Source: Verrucomicrobiota bacterium (GTDB lineage: Bacteria; Verrucomicrobiota; Verrucomicrobiia; Chthoniobacterales; UBA6821). From it: a DNA stretch of 13,733 bases. Below the pieces are notes generated by a model. That model saw only the letters and a list, made by a program, of their open reading frames with translations, did not search any database and was not told where the DNA came from. Each line of letters starts with the position of its first letter. Position 1 is the stretch's first letter. The stretch is from assembly GCA_016871655.1 (NCBI GenBank), contig VHCR01000014.1, forward strand, positions 1 through 13,733, read 5' to 3'. A program made the position numbers and the translations under genes. Shown here piece by piece: positions 1 through 7,086 of this stretch.

Positions 1-967
1 ATTGATCAAGCTTCTCCCCAACACCCACAAATTTAATCGGTCTTCCCGTCACCGAGCGCAGCGAAAGCGCGGCGCCACCGCGGGCATCACCATCGAGCTT
101 TGTCAAAATAAGGCCGGTCAGCCCCAACGCCGCGTGAAAGCGTTCCGCAACACTCACCGCTTGTTGTCCCGTCGCGCCGTCACAGACGAGTAAAATTTCT
201 TCCGGTTTTAAAAATTCTTTGAGCTGTTGCAGCTCGTTCACTAAGGCTTCGTCAATCTCTCGACGCCCAGCAGTATCAAAAATCGTCACGTTTCCATGTT
301 GCTCCTCACACCACGCAAGAGCCTCGCGAGCCACAGGTAACACATTGGTGCAAGTTGCGCCTGCTTTCAAATTCGTTGAGGCTGATGAAGAACAAGGAGC
401 TGTCGGCGCACAGCGGCTGAGTGTATCGTTAATACTCGAGGAGGCGCACAATGCGACGCCGTTATTCGCAGTCTCAGTAGAATTTAAAGCCGGCGCAAAG
501 ACTGGAACCTCAATTTGCTTTCCTAGCGTCACCAATTGCTCAATCGCTGCAGGCCTGACCAAATCAAGCGCAACGAGCATTGGATGCTGCCCTTGCGCCT
601 TCAGCCATTTTGCAAGCTTTGCGGATGAGGTTGTTTTTCCGGCACCATTCAAACCTACAATCAAAAGTCGTGCCGGCTTGTTTAAGTTAAGAGGAGCTGA
701 GTCTCCGCCAAGCAACTGTGTCAATTCATCTTGAAAAATTTTGATGATTTGTTGTCCCGGCGTTACGCTTTTGAGAACCTCTTCTCCTAAGGCTTTTTCT
801 TTAACGCGAGCTATAAAATCTTTCGCAACTTGAAAATGAACATCAGCGTCAAGTAAGGCGAGGCGGACTTCTCGAAGCGCCTCAGCAATATTGGACTCGG
901 TAATGCGCCCTTGCCCTCGAAGATTTTTAAAAGTTTGTTGAAGCTGATCAGAAAGACGGGAAAACAT
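1..967 (-). CDS. ffh: Signal recognition particle GTPase Ffh, N-terminal part (cut by window edge)
   Basis: SRP54-type GTPase that binds 4.5S RNA and signal peptides of nascent membrane proteins and docks with FtsY at the inner membrane. Reading the minus strand from ATG at 967 gives 322 codons without a stop up to the window edge. The helical N domain covers about residues 1-95. The G domain follows, with P-loop GLNGAGKT at 105-112, the D-x-x-R-P-A-A region near 135-141, DTAGR at 231-235 and TKLDGDARGG at 289-298. The rest of the G domain and the Met-rich M domain lie outside the window. The oddity is a stretch at about residues 157-204, between RPAAIEQL and DTAGR. Family members have only a short loop and helix start there, whereas this protein has a Ser/Ala/Cys/Thr-rich insert encoded by a palindromic repeat (see 355-499). 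No Shine-Dalgarno is visible; a heptamer array ends 7 bp before the ATG. Identity is certain; effect of the insert is unknown. Confidence 0.95.
   Translation of the reverse strand, partial: MFSRLSDQLQQTFKNLRGQGRITESNIAEALREVRLALLDADVHFQVAKDFIARVKEKALGEEVLKSVTPGQQIIKIFQDELTQLLGGDSAPLNLNKPARLLIVGLNGAGKTTSSAKLAKWLKAQGQHPMLVALDLVRPAAIEQLVTLGKQIEVPVFAPALNSTETANNGVALCASSSINDTLSRCAPTAPCSSSASTNLKAGATCTNVLPVAREALAWCEEQHGNVTIFDTAGRREIDEALVNELQQLKEFLKPEEILLVCDGATGQQAVSVAERFHAALGLTGLILTKLDGDARGGAALSLRSVTGRPIKFVGVGEKLDQ
355..499. repeat. Diverged palindromic repeat embedded in frame within ffh
   Basis: A 145-bp imperfect palindrome. The left arm starts TTGCGCCTGCTTTCAAATTC at 355 and its partner arm ends at 499 as the near-complement, with the arms running about 35 bp each. 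The core (about 370-484) aligns along its whole length with the intergenic repeat at 1055-1170, roughly three quarters identical by eye, with a net one-base length difference. Shared blocks include AATTCTACTGAG, ACGGCGTCGC, GTATTAA, GCTCCTTGT and GAATTTGAA (read on the minus strand). It lies wholly inside ffh and adds residues of about 157-204. In the intergenic copy the matching end reads TAG AGC TGT TGA; here it reads GCG CCG GCT TTA, so both stops are absent. Confidence 0.88.
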
Positions 968-973
968 AAAATA

Positions 974-1001
974 GGCTGTAGACTATAGGCTGTAGGCTAT
1001 A
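974..1001 (-). repeat. Four-unit heptamer array just upstream of ffh
   Basis: Four consecutive 7-bp units. In the ffh sense direction they read CTATAGC, CTACAGC, CTATAGT, CTACAGC (phase chosen within a base or two). They are followed by CTATTTT and the ATG, so the last unit ends about 7 bp from the start codon. The same consensus, CTRYARY, occurs upstream of the GT39 and GT2 genes in this window. It may act as a promoter, operator or 5' leader element, or be a passive short tandem repeat; the sequence alone does not decide. Confidence 0.75.
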
Positions 1002-1041
1002 GAAAGCCAATTCGTTTCTAAAATTAAGACACAACATACAA

Positions 1042-1183
1042 CTAGAGCTGTTCAAATTCGCTGAGGCGGATGAAATACAAGGAGCCTCGGAGCACAGGCG
1101 CTGAGCGTATATTAATACATGAAGCGACGAGCACCGGAGCGACGCCGTAGTTCGCCGCCTCAGTAGAATTTCAACAGCTCTAG
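1042..1183. repeat. 142-bp palindromic interspersed repeat (MITE/RPE-like), intergenic copy
   Basis: Terminal inverted repeats of about 33 bp with a few mismatches. The left end begins CTAGAGCTGTTCAAATTC at 1042; the right end, read on the minus strand from 1183, begins CTAGAGCTGTTGAAATTC. Both arms then continue into CTGAGGCGG and GAA. Both extremities carry CTAG, either part of the terminus or a duplicated target. The interior is GC-richer than its surroundings. No transposase is encoded. The minus strand has a 40-codon open frame between a TGA near 1172 and a TAG in the far terminus, whose start (NSTEAANYGVA) matches the insert in Ffh (NSTETANNGVA). The right terminus overlaps the stop codon of the neighbouring esterase gene. 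As RNA it would fold into a long hairpin and may terminate transcription of that gene. Confidence 0.85.
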
Positions 1184-2910
1184 CGAGGTTGATCTAAATC
1201 CGTTCTGAAGGGTGCCGCCGGCAATCCTTCCCTGTTATAAAGATTTCCTGTTGGATTATCTTTCCAATTGTAACGGACCGCTGTCGGCTTTAAAACAAAC
1301 TCGCTTGAAACAATAACGTCATTTCCCTCAATGAAAGCAACGGCATCATACCAACGACGATCATCTCCTGCGATCGCAAAACCTTGAAGTGAGTGTGGTA
1401 TGACTGTCGTCCCATCATAATGCCATGGAGGAGCAGCAACCGTCAGACCTTTGCCAACGTTGTCAAATGTGACGCGAATTTTATTCCCCTCTTGCTGTAT
1501 CGAGCGATAAGAGGGACCGCTGGCTACCACTTGCTGAGCGTAAAGATTTTTTCGTGCAAGCAGTGCCAATCGACGTCCTACATCGAGCTTGTCCTTAGGA
1601 TGAATATCATTCGGATTGCCAAGATCGGTAGTCACGACCATTCCTGTCTCAGGCAGCGCGAGCGCTACCTCTTGTCCCTCACGCAACCAAGCCCAACCTG
1701 GCGTTAGACTTCCTTCGTCATCAATTAACATCTCGATAGGATCGAGTGTGGACTTTCGAAATCCAGCAAGGCTCACAAAATAAAAAGGGAATGGCCCTTG
1801 CCCCCAAGCAGCACGCCACGACTGGATCAATCGTTGAAAAAGTCGTCGATATTCAAAAGCTGATGGAATTTTTGTAGAAATCGTGCTCTTTGGGAGGGAA
1901 ACCATCCATGAATACGGAGACTCTTGATTTTCATTGCTCTCTCCCTGATACCAAATCACACCAGTGATCGCATACGGAATCAGCGGCGCAATCATCCCAT
2001 TGAACAACATCGTTGGAGCCGTCACACCTCCTTCTGGCTCCAAAGGAGGCATTGGTTTTGGACAAAGAGGATCTGGCTTGAGCGGTTGTGCCAAAAGTTT
2101 TGAACAAGCTTCTTTGCATTTTAGTTTCCAATCTGCGAGCTCCGCTTGGTAGGGAGTTCCCACTTGCTCCTCCCACGCAGCTAGATCTTGTTCGTGATTT
2201 ATTTTTCGCTGATCATAAGTCTCTTGATTTTTTGGAAAATCACGCACAATTTGATAATACTCGGCAAGATAATGACTGAAAGAAGGTACTTGCTGTAGTG
2301 CATGGAGACTCATCCAAGCTTGGGCTGAGGTAGCGCCGCAATAACTTCCAATCAAACCGATCGGCATACCCGTGGCCATCCGCAAATCCCGGCCAAAAAA
2401 ATAACCGACTGCAGAAAATGCCGCTGCAGAGTCTCGCGAGCAACGCTCCCATCGTCCTTCTAAGTTTCGTTGTGGTTGCAAGGCCCGTTTTTGAGGAACG
2501 ACAAAAAAACGGAGCTGGTCATCTTCATCATGAATTACTGCCGCCTCTCCACCATCAGCTTCGCGCAGTGGAAAAGCCATATTTGACTGTCCCGAGCAAA
2601 GCCAAACATCTCCTACGAGCACATCAGAAAATTCTAAATGATTTTTCCCATCTACAATCAAAACATCAGGAGAGCTGCGAAGATAAACGGGACGCAGGTT
2701 CACACGCCATTGCCGGTCTTTGCGAGCAGTCGTCGTCACTTCTTGCCCAACAAACTTTATTGTCACGCGCTCACCGGGATCAGCTTCTCCCCAAACCGGC
2801 AACGAAGTTCCTTGTTGCAACACCATATGATCGCCAAAGATCGCTGGCAGCGTCACATCGGCATAAGTGATCCCAACAAAAAAAAGAAAAATAAAATAAA
2901 ATAAATTCAC
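1180..2910 (-). CDS. Secreted sialate O-acetylesterase (SASA family)
   Basis: Predicted to remove O-acetyl groups from acetylated sialic acids or other acetylated glycans outside the cytoplasm. The 576-residue protein has a hydrophobic signal peptide (about 1-17, cleavage after ITYA). The SGNH-like catalytic elements are visible: nucleophile block CSGQSNM (Ser109), the WYQGESN block (320-326) and NDIHPKD (Asp435, His437) as the Asp/His pair. N-terminal and C-terminal beta-sandwich-like segments flank the catalytic core. A Lys/Glu-rich helical region followed by a Pro-rich stretch (about 225-295) enlarges the middle of the protein. The start is GTG at 2910: it is needed for the signal peptide, the next ATG is at codon 29, and an in-frame stop lies eight codons upstream. 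That GTG lies inside a short repeat (2903-2930). The TAG stop lies in the terminus of the 1042-1183 repeat. Such esterases are numerous in Verrucomicrobia and Planctomycetes. The exact substrate cannot be told. Confidence 0.9.
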   Translation of the reverse strand: MNLFYFIFLFFVGITYADVTLPAIFGDHMVLQQGTSLPVWGEADPGERVTIKFVGQEVTTTARKDRQWRVNLRPVYLRSSPDVLIVDGKNHLEFSDVLVGDVWLCSGQSNMAFPLREADGGEAAVIHDEDDQLRFFVVPQKRALQPQRNLEGRWERCSRDSAAAFSAVGYFFGRDLRMATGMPIGLIGSYCGATSAQAWMSLHALQQVPSFSHYLAEYYQIVRDFPKNQETYDQRKINHEQDLAAWEEQVGTPYQAELADWKLKCKEACSKLLAQPLKPDPLCPKPMPPLEPEGGVTAPTMLFNGMIAPLIPYAITGVIWYQGESNENQESPYSWMVSLPKSTISTKIPSAFEYRRLFQRLIQSWRAAWGQGPFPFYFVSLAGFRKSTLDPIEMLIDDEGSLTPGWAWLREGQEVALALPETGMVVTTDLGNPNDIHPKDKLDVGRRLALLARKNLYAQQVVASGPSYRSIQQEGNKIRVTFDNVGKGLTVAAPPWHYDGTTVIPHSLQGFAIAGDDRRWYDAVAFIEGNDVIVSSEFVLKPTAVRYNWKDNPTGNLYNREGLPAAPFRTDLDQPR

Positions 2911-2930
2911 AGGGATGGAAGGAATAAGAA
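2903..2930 (-). repeat. Short interspersed repeat supplying the esterase GTG start
   Basis: Read on the minus strand this ends in CCATCCCTGTGAATT and is preceded by TTCTTATTCCTT. A near-identical segment lies at 13669-13697, where the minus strand reads TTCTTCATCCCTT and then CTATCCCTGTGAATT. The GTG start of the acetylesterase is the GTG of CCCTGTGAATT. The segment is pyrimidine-rich on the minus strand. Two copies in about 14 kb, both at gene boundaries, suggest an interspersed family. Confidence 0.6.
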
Positions 2931-2954
2931 ATCAATCCTACTCCTCCAAATCAA

Positions 2955-4538
2955 TTATTTTTTAAAGGGTTTTGAATATTTCCGAACTGGCCCTTTTTTG
3001 AAAGAACGATCTTTGTCCATGCTAGCTTGATAGTCACTATTGCGGCGTGGCTCACCCCGTTCTCCCATTCGATCATCCTGATGAGAGCGCCCCCGTTTAA
3101 AACTACGTTCGCCACGAGAACGATCACGCCGATCCCCACGATGACCGCCTCGATCTCCTTTAGCTTGTGCAAAAGAAAATTCTTGCTTCCCACGCTCACG
3201 AGAATGCTCGACTGCCTGTTTTTTAGAGGCTGCAGGAGCGTCACCCAACAACATTGAAAAAAGCGCCGACCCAATATCGGTCGAAGTGAATCCTTCTTCC
3301 AACAAGCGATCGATAATGATGTCATGTTTTTTAAAGGCATTTGATTGAAGTTGCTTAAGAAGCTTGTTGTAGAGCTGCTCTGCACGTTTCCCTTCCACTT
3401 CTCCCACTGTTGGGATTGTACCGCGACGGATTTTTGCTTTGGTGAAGCGCTCTAAAAATTGCAGTTTGTAAATGTCCCTACCACTCGCAAAGGTGATGGC
3501 GACGCCCTTTTTTCCAGCTCGCCCAGTCCGCCCAATGCGATGCACATAATCTTCCGGATCATACGGAAGATCATAATTCACGACGATCTCTAAATCATCC
3601 ACATCAATACCACGTCCAGCAACATCGGTCGCTACGAGAAATTCAAATTCCGAATTTTTAAATTTGTTCATCACGCGTGTCCGCTGCGCTTGCGCAATGC
3701 CGCCATGCAGACGATCTGTTGAGAAGCCTTGCGCTAAGAGCGCATCCGCTAATTCATCGACCATGCGCTGCGTATTGCAAAAAATAATTCCAAGTTTGTA
3801 TTCATGAAAATCGATGAGCCGAATCAGTGTTTCAACTTTCATGCGAGAAGGAACTTCATAAAACCATTGCTCGATTGTTGGCACTGCGAGTTCCTTCTGC
3901 TCAATCTTGATCATCTGTGGATCACGAGAAAAACGATTGATCAGATCGCGAATTGGCTTAGAAAGCGTTGCTGAAAAGAAAACGGTCTGTCGTTCTTCCG
4001 GAGTTTGTTCTAAAATCGTTTGAATGTCATCGCGAAATCCCATGTCGAGCATCCGATCAGCCTCATCCAAAATCACAACTTTGAGTTGATCTAACTTCAA
4101 TGTACCGCGCTCCAAATGATCCATTACACGGCCTGGTGTGCCGATGACGATTTGAACGCCTTTTTTTAATTCAAAGAGCTGACGTTCGTAGGAAGCGCCA
4201 CCATAAATCGGCACGCAATGAATATTTCGTTTGAACGCCGTTAATTTGTAAACCTCATCAGCAACCTGCGTCGCCAACTCACGCGTCGGACAAAGCACTA
4301 AAACCTGAACAGCTTTGCTCATCGGATCAATTTTTTCAATCGCTGGAATCGCAAATGCCGCGGTCTTTCCAGAACCGGTTTGCGATTGACCAACCACATC
4401 AGCACCTGCCAACAAAACCGGAATCGCTGCGGTTTGAATGGGTGAAGCTTCCTCAAAACCGAGTTGAGCAACTGCTTTAATAATTTCTTGAGAGAGACCG
4501 AGAGCCTCGAAGGTACGTTTTTCCATAGGGTTTAACAT
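2955..4538 (-). CDS. DEAD-box ATP-dependent RNA helicase (DeaD/CshA type)
   Basis: Cytoplasmic RNA helicase, probably for ribosome assembly, mRNA turnover or cold adaptation. Numbering from the longest frame (GTG at 4562): Q motif near 18-44 (FEALGL to SPIQTAAIP), Walker A SQTGSGKT at 60-67, PTRELATQ at 92-99, TPGR at 142-145, DEAD at 166-169, SAT at 197-199, ATDVAGRGIDVDD near 311-323 and HRIGRTGRAG at 341-350. A dimerisation-like region follows (IPTVGEVEGKRAEQL, about 383-397). The tail beyond residue 465 is disordered and Arg/Gly/Asp/Lys-rich, typical of an RNA-binding extension. ATG at 4538 is preferred; GTG at 4562 would add eight residues, and ATG at 4526 (MEKRTFEALGL) is also plausible. 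None has a Shine-Dalgarno at normal spacing. It is divergent from the flavoprotein gene at 4596, so the promoters must overlap in a very short gap. Confidence 0.95.
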   Translation of the reverse strand: MLNPMEKRTFEALGLSQEIIKAVAQLGFEEASPIQTAAIPVLLAGADVVGQSQTGSGKTAAFAIPAIEKIDPMSKAVQVLVLCPTRELATQVADEVYKLTAFKRNIHCVPIYGGASYERQLFELKKGVQIVIGTPGRVMDHLERGTLKLDQLKVVILDEADRMLDMGFRDDIQTILEQTPEERQTVFFSATLSKPIRDLINRFSRDPQMIKIEQKELAVPTIEQWFYEVPSRMKVETLIRLIDFHEYKLGIIFCNTQRMVDELADALLAQGFSTDRLHGGIAQAQRTRVMNKFKNSEFEFLVATDVAGRGIDVDDLEIVVNYDLPYDPEDYVHRIGRTGRAGKKGVAITFASGRDIYKLQFLERFTKAKIRRGTIPTVGEVEGKRAEQLYNKLLKQLQSNAFKKHDIIIDRLLEEGFTSTDIGSALFSMLLGDAPAASKKQAVEHSRERGKQEFSFAQAKGDRGGHRGDRRDRSRGERSFKRGRSHQDDRMGERGEPRRNSDYQASMDKDRSFKKGPVRKYSKPFKK

Positions 4539-4595
4539 ACTCCATGAATGGCTTGCCGTCACGGTTTATAACATAGAAGATAAAACTTCGTTTTT

Positions 4596-5783
4596 ATGAA
4601 GGCTCCTTTATCTCAACAACACTACGATGCCATCATCATTGGCGCTGGCGCAGCTGGTCTCTTTTGCTCCTTCCAAGCTGCTCAACGAGGAAATTCTGTT
4701 CTTTTATTAGAACATAATGATCGCGTTGGGAAAAAAATTGGAATCTCCGGAGGTGGTCGCTGTAACTTTACAAATATTCATACCAGCGCTGAAAACTATC
4801 TTTCCGAGAACCCCAATTTTTGCAAGTCAGCGCTCGCACGCTTTTCCCCATGGGATTTTATCACCCTTGTAGAAAAACATGGCATTGCCTATCACGAAAA
4901 AAAATTAGGACAGCAGTTTTGTGATGCAAGTTCTCGCGAGATTATCGACATGCTCCTGATCGAATGCCATGAGGCTGGCGTGAAGATCGTGACGTCGTGT
5001 CACGTGCAAAATGTTAGCAAAGAAGAAAAGTTTCACCTCATGACTTCCCGAGGCTCTTTCACAGCTGATTCGCTGGTTATCGCAACTGGTGGACTTTCTT
5101 TTCCAAAACTCGGTGCCACTGATTTTGGTTATCGTATAGCTCGCCAATTTGGAATTGCCATAACGCCACTGCGACCAGCACTTGTCCCATTGACTTTTGT
5201 ATCCCATGATCGCAACTTTTGTAACAACCTTGCAGGCGTCTCTCTTCCAGTGCGCGTTGAACATTGCGGCATCAAATTCGAGGAGGCACTATTGTTCACT
5301 CATCGTGGCGTCAGTGGTCCTGCGATTTTACAAATCTCTTCAACATGGAAGCCAGGTGAAGAATTAATTTTTGATTTGCTCCCAGACTCCGCAGCCTCTT
5401 CACAACTTCTACACGAGCGGCAGAGCCAGGCTTTGCTGCCTAATATTTTGAGCCATTATCTTCCGCGACGATTTGCAGAAGCTTGGTGCGAGCGACATCA
5501 TTTTACAAAAACAGCACATCACTGCAGCGATCAAGAATTTTCGAATTTTTTACAGCTTCTCCATCATTGGCCCATGCGCTTTTTAGAAACCGAAGGCTAT
5601 CCCAAGGCCGAAGTCACGTGCGGCGGAGTTTCCACTTCTGAACTCTCTTCCAAAAGGATGGAATCACGAAAAGTTTCAGGACTTTATTTTATTGGTGAAG
5701 TTGTCGACGTGACTGGTTGGCTTGGGGGTTACAACTTCCAATGGGCCTGGGCTAGTGCGCATGCAGCCGCCGAAGCTCTATGA
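4596..5783 (+). CDS. FAD/NAD(P)-binding flavoprotein, HI0933/BaiN family
   Basis: A 395-residue flavoprotein of the HI0933-like family (COG2081), whose members bind FAD and whose physiological substrates are mostly unknown. Visible features are the dinucleotide-binding GAGAAG at residues 16-21 after a hydrophobic strand, an acidic residue ending strand two (LLLEH), the family block SGGGRCNFTN at 51-60, the second FAD block LVIATGGLSFPKLGATDFGY in the middle, and the C-terminal signature GEVVDVTGWLGGYNFQWAWA. Length matches the family. The ATG at 4596 places the FAD motif at the usual distance from the N-terminus; the upstream DNA is ACTTCGTTTTT, without a Shine-Dalgarno. It is transcribed away from the helicase and is followed after 83 bp by the GH18 gene, so co-transcription is possible. 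Family assignment is firm; reaction unassigned. Confidence 0.92.
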   Translation: MKAPLSQQHYDAIIIGAGAAGLFCSFQAAQRGNSVLLLEHNDRVGKKIGISGGGRCNFTNIHTSAENYLSENPNFCKSALARFSPWDFITLVEKHGIAYHEKKLGQQFCDASSREIIDMLLIECHEAGVKIVTSCHVQNVSKEEKFHLMTSRGSFTADSLVIATGGLSFPKLGATDFGYRIARQFGIAITPLRPALVPLTFVSHDRNFCNNLAGVSLPVRVEHCGIKFEEALLFTHRGVSGPAILQISSTWKPGEELIFDLLPDSAASSQLLHERQSQALLPNILSHYLPRRFAEAWCERHHFTKTAHHCSDQEFSNFLQLLHHWPMRFLETEGYPKAEVTCGGVSTSELSSKRMESRKVSGLYFIGEVVDVTGWLGGYNFQWAWASAHAAAEAL

Positions 5784-5866
5784 GTTTTATGAAAAGAAAT
5801 TTTATTCTTTATGCTCCCTAATATTTTTGCGATTAATTACTTCTAAACCTCAACTTCTTATTTACC

Positions 5867-6904
5867 ATGAAAAAAATAGTATCTACCTTGGTGATCACGT
5901 TCTTTTTTTTCGGACTCTTAAAACCGGAAGCCCAAACTGCTCCTGTAGATTCAGTAAAAAAACGGCAAGAGGGCCTTGGCTACGAAAACAGCACGTGGGT
6001 TGAAGATTGGACAAATAATTTAGATACTCAATCGTATATCGCTGCACTCCCACAGGGCGTCAATACGATTAATGTTTTTGTAGGACAACTTGCCCTCGTC
6101 AATGGAACCGCGACCATTAACGGCTACTCGCTCGATACATCAGGAACACCACCAGGAACCGGCGCTTTTCCTGATGTCGCCGCGCTCACTAATTTTGTTC
6201 AACAGTGCAAAGCTGCAGGCTGTAGCGTTAAGCTTTCCATTGGCGGACAATCTGGAACAACTTTTGGAAATTCTTGGAGTATTCTCACCGCAGAGAATGT
6301 CACTTCTTTCGCTCAAGCCCTCGTCGACCTCTGTCGGACAACAGGAGCTGATGGAGCCGATTTTGATGAGGAACTCGAGGATACCACAGCCGCTTCATTT
6401 GCAGGAGAAATGGCTGGAAAATTTAAAGATCTTGCTCCCGATTTGGCAACCAGCTGCTGCGTTTACGGTGGCTGTGATGCCAATGGACCTTGGCATACCT
6501 GCAATACAGCCTTCTTAAGTGCTGCCGTGACGAGTCAAAATTGGTGTGCTATCGATCGTGTTTATGTGATGACTTATTGGGATTACTGTCCCATCAGCCA
6601 AAATGAAGGATTCATGACTGCTTGGAATACTTGGCTTGCTCAGCAACATGGCTTTACCTCAGCACGCATCAGCGCTGGCGTTGATCCAACCGATTCCACA
6701 ACCTCACCCAATGATGGAACACTCAATACATGGATCAGCTTCGCTTATCAAAATGGCTTTAGCACTGCCATCTGGGATCAATCAGGTGTTAATAATTATA
6801 TTGAAAACAATTGGGGAACAGTTGTTCATGACCTTTACGCTCCCGCAACCTCTCAAAGAAAAAACTTTTGGGATTGGTTTTGGAACGTACATTTTAAAGC
6901 TTAA
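5867..6904 (+). CDS. Secreted glycoside hydrolase family 18 (chitinase/endoglycosidase-like)
   Basis: A 345-residue single-domain GH18 TIM barrel, predicted to cut beta-1,4-linked N-acetylglucosamine substrates (chitin or N-glycan cores) by substrate-assisted catalysis outside the cytoplasm. It has a lysine-start signal peptide with an FFFF core, with cleavage likely after the AQTA near residue 25. The barrel strand motif KLSIGG is at 122-127. The catalytic DxxDxDxE is intact at Asp162-Glu169 (DGADFDEE), with Glu169 as acid/base. MTYW at 235-238 corresponds to the conserved Met-x-Tyr strand. Cysteines are frequent (114, 119, 156, 197, 198, 203, 212, 227, 241), suggesting disulfides in an exported protein. 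No carbohydrate-binding module is present. The last codon precedes a TAA that lies in the left arm of the 6900-7086 inverted repeat, so that element provides the stop. No Shine-Dalgarno; upstream DNA is CTTCTTATTTACC. Confidence 0.88.
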   Translation: MKKIVSTLVITFFFFGLLKPEAQTAPVDSVKKRQEGLGYENSTWVEDWTNNLDTQSYIAALPQGVNTINVFVGQLALVNGTATINGYSLDTSGTPPGTGAFPDVAALTNFVQQCKAAGCSVKLSIGGQSGTTFGNSWSILTAENVTSFAQALVDLCRTTGADGADFDEELEDTTAASFAGEMAGKFKDLAPDLATSCCVYGGCDANGPWHTCNTAFLSAAVTSQNWCAIDRVYVMTYWDYCPISQNEGFMTAWNTWLAQQHGFTSARISAGVDPTDSTTSPNDGTLNTWISFAYQNGFSTAIWDQSGVNNYIENNWGTVVHDLYAPATSQRKNFWDWFWNVHFKA

Positions 6905-7086
6905 CCAGCAAATTTCATACTGATTAGTCGCGAGGCGCCGCGAATCCTGATGGATACAGCGTCAGGCCCGGATTGCTCCTCGGGCGGTATGGAGCATACA
7001 GCCGTCGCAGCAACCCATCGCCTTCCTTGTCTGCATCAGGATTCGCGGCGCCTCGCGACTAATCAGTATGAAATTTGCGGGTTAAG
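6900..7086. repeat. 187-bp inverted-repeat element between convergent genes, possible bidirectional terminator
   Basis: Arms 6900-6952 and 7034-7086 are reverse complements over 53 nt with one mismatch (base 6907). The arms contain the palindromic GC-rich block TCGCGAGGCGCCGCGA, contrasting with the AT-leaning surroundings. The 81-nt spacer holds two small hairpins: GCCCG/CGGGC (6966-6970 with 6981-6985) and GTATG/CATAC (6987-6991 with 6995-6999). The GH18 TAA (6902-6904) and the GT39 TGA (7063-7065) both fall within the arms, and the last GT39 residues (NPQISY) are encoded by the right arm. There is no transposase. It could be a MITE-like insertion, a structured RNA, or a strong terminator for both genes. 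It shows no similarity by eye to the 1042-1183 repeat. Confidence 0.85.

Noticed and set aside
219..734. Plus-strand 171-codon open frame over ffh, and a smaller one at 2-193
   Set aside because: Both lie antisense to the Ffh frame, whose GTPase motifs are unmistakable; the plus-strand products have no recognisable features.
2418..2870. 150-codon plus-strand frame antisense to the acetylesterase gene, with several shorter neighbours
   Set aside because: The minus-strand frame encodes all SASA catalytic motifs; the antisense frames are shadows.
6900..7086. Possibility that this element belongs to the same family as the 1042-1183 repeat
   Set aside because: Both are palindromic and GC-rich, but no shared blocks are visible by eye in arms, termini or spacer.
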